Shown here: positions 5,170-5,891 of the stretch, piece after piece
Numbering within the stretch: the stretch's first letter is position 1
Layout of the letters: every line of letters starts with the position of its first letter
Source: an uncultured Porticoccus sp.
Lineage (GTDB): Bacteria; Pseudomonadota; Gammaproteobacteria; Pseudomonadales; Porticoccaceae
DNA: 5,891 bases
Direction of reading: 5' to 3'
Assembly: GCA_950063125.1 (NCBI GenBank)
Contig: CATLZI010000141.1
Coordinates: 1-5,891 of the forward strand
Program-made: the position numbers and the translations under genes
The notes under the pieces: generated by a model
The model's input: the letters and a program-made list of their open reading frames with translations, nothing else
The model's database searches: none
What the model was told of the DNA's origin: nothing

Positions 5170-5891
5170 CTAAGATAGCATGTCGTCAGCAGACAAAATT
5201 TTCAAGACCTTTTCCAACAAATTTGGATCCAGACTATCCAACCAATGCAGATCCTTCCAACTGCGTAGCCAGGTTATCTGCCGCTTGGCAAGTTGCCGGG
5301 TAGCAATTATGCCGCGCTCCACCATTTCAGCGTAGCTCAATTTGCCTTCCAGACAATCCCACATCTGCCGGTACCCCACTGCCCGTATGGCGGGCAAATC
5401 AACGTTCAGGTCACCGCGTTCGTGGAGTGCCTTGACTTCATCATAGAAGCCCTCGTTTAACATCTGATGAAAGCGATCGGCAATTCGCTGGTGCAGCACG
5501 TCCCGCGCCGGGCACACCGCCAGATTCACTACCCGGTAAGGGAAAGTGTCGGCGTTGCCACCCCAACTGCCATCGCCATCCTGTTGCTGCCGCCGGTGCC
5601 ACTGGGTAAGCGGTATCCCGGTACTGCGATAGACCTCCAGCGCCCGCTGCAGACGCTGGCCATCATTCGGATTCAAGCGCGCAGCCGACTCCGGATCCAC
5701 CGCCGACAGCTCGGCATGCAGGGCTGGCCAACCTTTGGCCGCCGCCTCTTCCAGCAGACTGGCCCGGATTGCCGCGTCCGCCGCCGGCAGCTCTGCAATG
5801 CCTTCTCTAAGAACCTTGAAATACAACATGGTTCCCCCCACCAGCAAAGGAATACGCCCCCGGGCAACGATCTGCTGCATTTCACGCAACG
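5170..5891 (-). CDS. miaA: tRNA dimethylallyltransferase MiaA (C-terminal part; runs off the right edge)
   Basis: MiaA transfers the dimethylallyl group from DMAPP to N6 of A37 in tRNAs that read codons starting with U, the first step to ms2i6A. About 240 C-terminal residues are present of roughly 310; the N-terminal P-loop and the start codon lie beyond the window. Visible family blocks, in order, are [58 protein letters not shown], the tRNA-binding [19 protein letters not shown], and [16 protein letters not shown] near the end. A short insert rich in Q, D and G (between HRR and FPYRV) makes this stretch several residues longer than in E. coli. No defect is seen in the readable portion. The gene is 81 bases upstream of hfq, in the usual miaA-hfq order, and its 3' end may carry hfq promoters. 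Confidence 0.96.
   Translation of the reverse strand, partial: LREMQQIVARGRIPLLVGGTMLYFKVLREGIAELPAADAAIRASLLEEAAAKGWPALHAELSAVDPESAARLNPNDGQRLQRALEVYRSTGIPLTQWHRRQQQDGDGSWGGNADTFPYRVVNLAVCPARDVLHQRIADRFHQMLNEGFYDEVKALHERGDLNVDLPAIRAVGYRQMWDCLEGKLSYAEMVERGIIATRQLAKRQITWLRSWKDLHWLDSLDPNLLEKVLKILSADDMLS
5178..5206 (-). promoter_or_regulatory. Candidate heat-shock (sigma-32 type) promoter for hfq inside miaA
   Basis: The minus strand has CTTGAAA (5206-5200), an exact sigma-32 -35 element. A 14-base spacer follows, then CGACATGC (5185-5178), a partial match to the -10 consensus CCCCATnT (4 of 7). In E. coli hfq is transcribed in part from heat-shock and sigma-70 promoters within miaA, so the position is sensible. 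The weak -10 keeps confidence low. Confidence 0.3.

Noticed and set aside
1..5891. Phage, CRISPR, toxin-antitoxin or other accessory system
   Set aside because: All coding space is taken up by conserved housekeeping genes in a known order; no repeats, integrase, transposase or unusual composition was seen.

Overview
The window is one strand of a chromosomal gammaproteobacterial locus. Every gene I can support is on the minus strand. In transcription order (high to low coordinate) they are miaA (3' part only), hfq, hflX, hflK, hflC, a small DUF2065/YjeT-like membrane protein gene, and hisZ (5' part only). The proteins match the gammaproteobacterial families closely. The order hfq-hflX-hflK-hflC-DUF2065 is shared with Escherichia coli. 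The presence of hisZ after DUF2065, and an HflC lacking the long enterobacterial insert, point to a Pseudomonas/Cellvibrio-like lineage (Pseudomonadales in the broad sense) rather than Enterobacterales. Base composition looks moderate and even, and I see no mobile element, CRISPR array, tRNA or rRNA.

Region by region: 5170-5891 holds the C-terminal part of the tRNA dimethylallyltransferase MiaA. 5089-5169 is the hfq leader, with a weak terminator-like hairpin, a U-rich tract and a strong ribosome binding site; a heat-shock-like promoter candidate sits in the last codons of miaA. 4822-5088 is hfq. 4721-4821 is a structured spacer with a stable hairpin and paired ACCGGT elements, one of which abuts the hflX start codon. 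3392-4720 is hflX. 3237-3391 is a spacer with an extended -10 promoter candidate for hflKC. 1234-3236 is the tightly coupled hflK-hflC pair. 1094-1233 is a spacer with a clear rho-independent terminator and a candidate promoter just upstream of it. 1-1093 is the coupled DUF2065-hisZ pair; hisZ runs off the left edge.

Functionally, miaA, hfq, hflX and hflKC combine tRNA modification, small-RNA-based post-transcriptional control, ribosome rescue under stress and control of the membrane protease FtsH. DUF2065-hisZ looks like a separate unit linked to histidine biosynthesis. I find no undescribed system. The points worth a second look are regulatory: the hfq leader, the hfq-hflX spacer, and the terminator/promoter arrangement ahead of DUF2065-hisZ.
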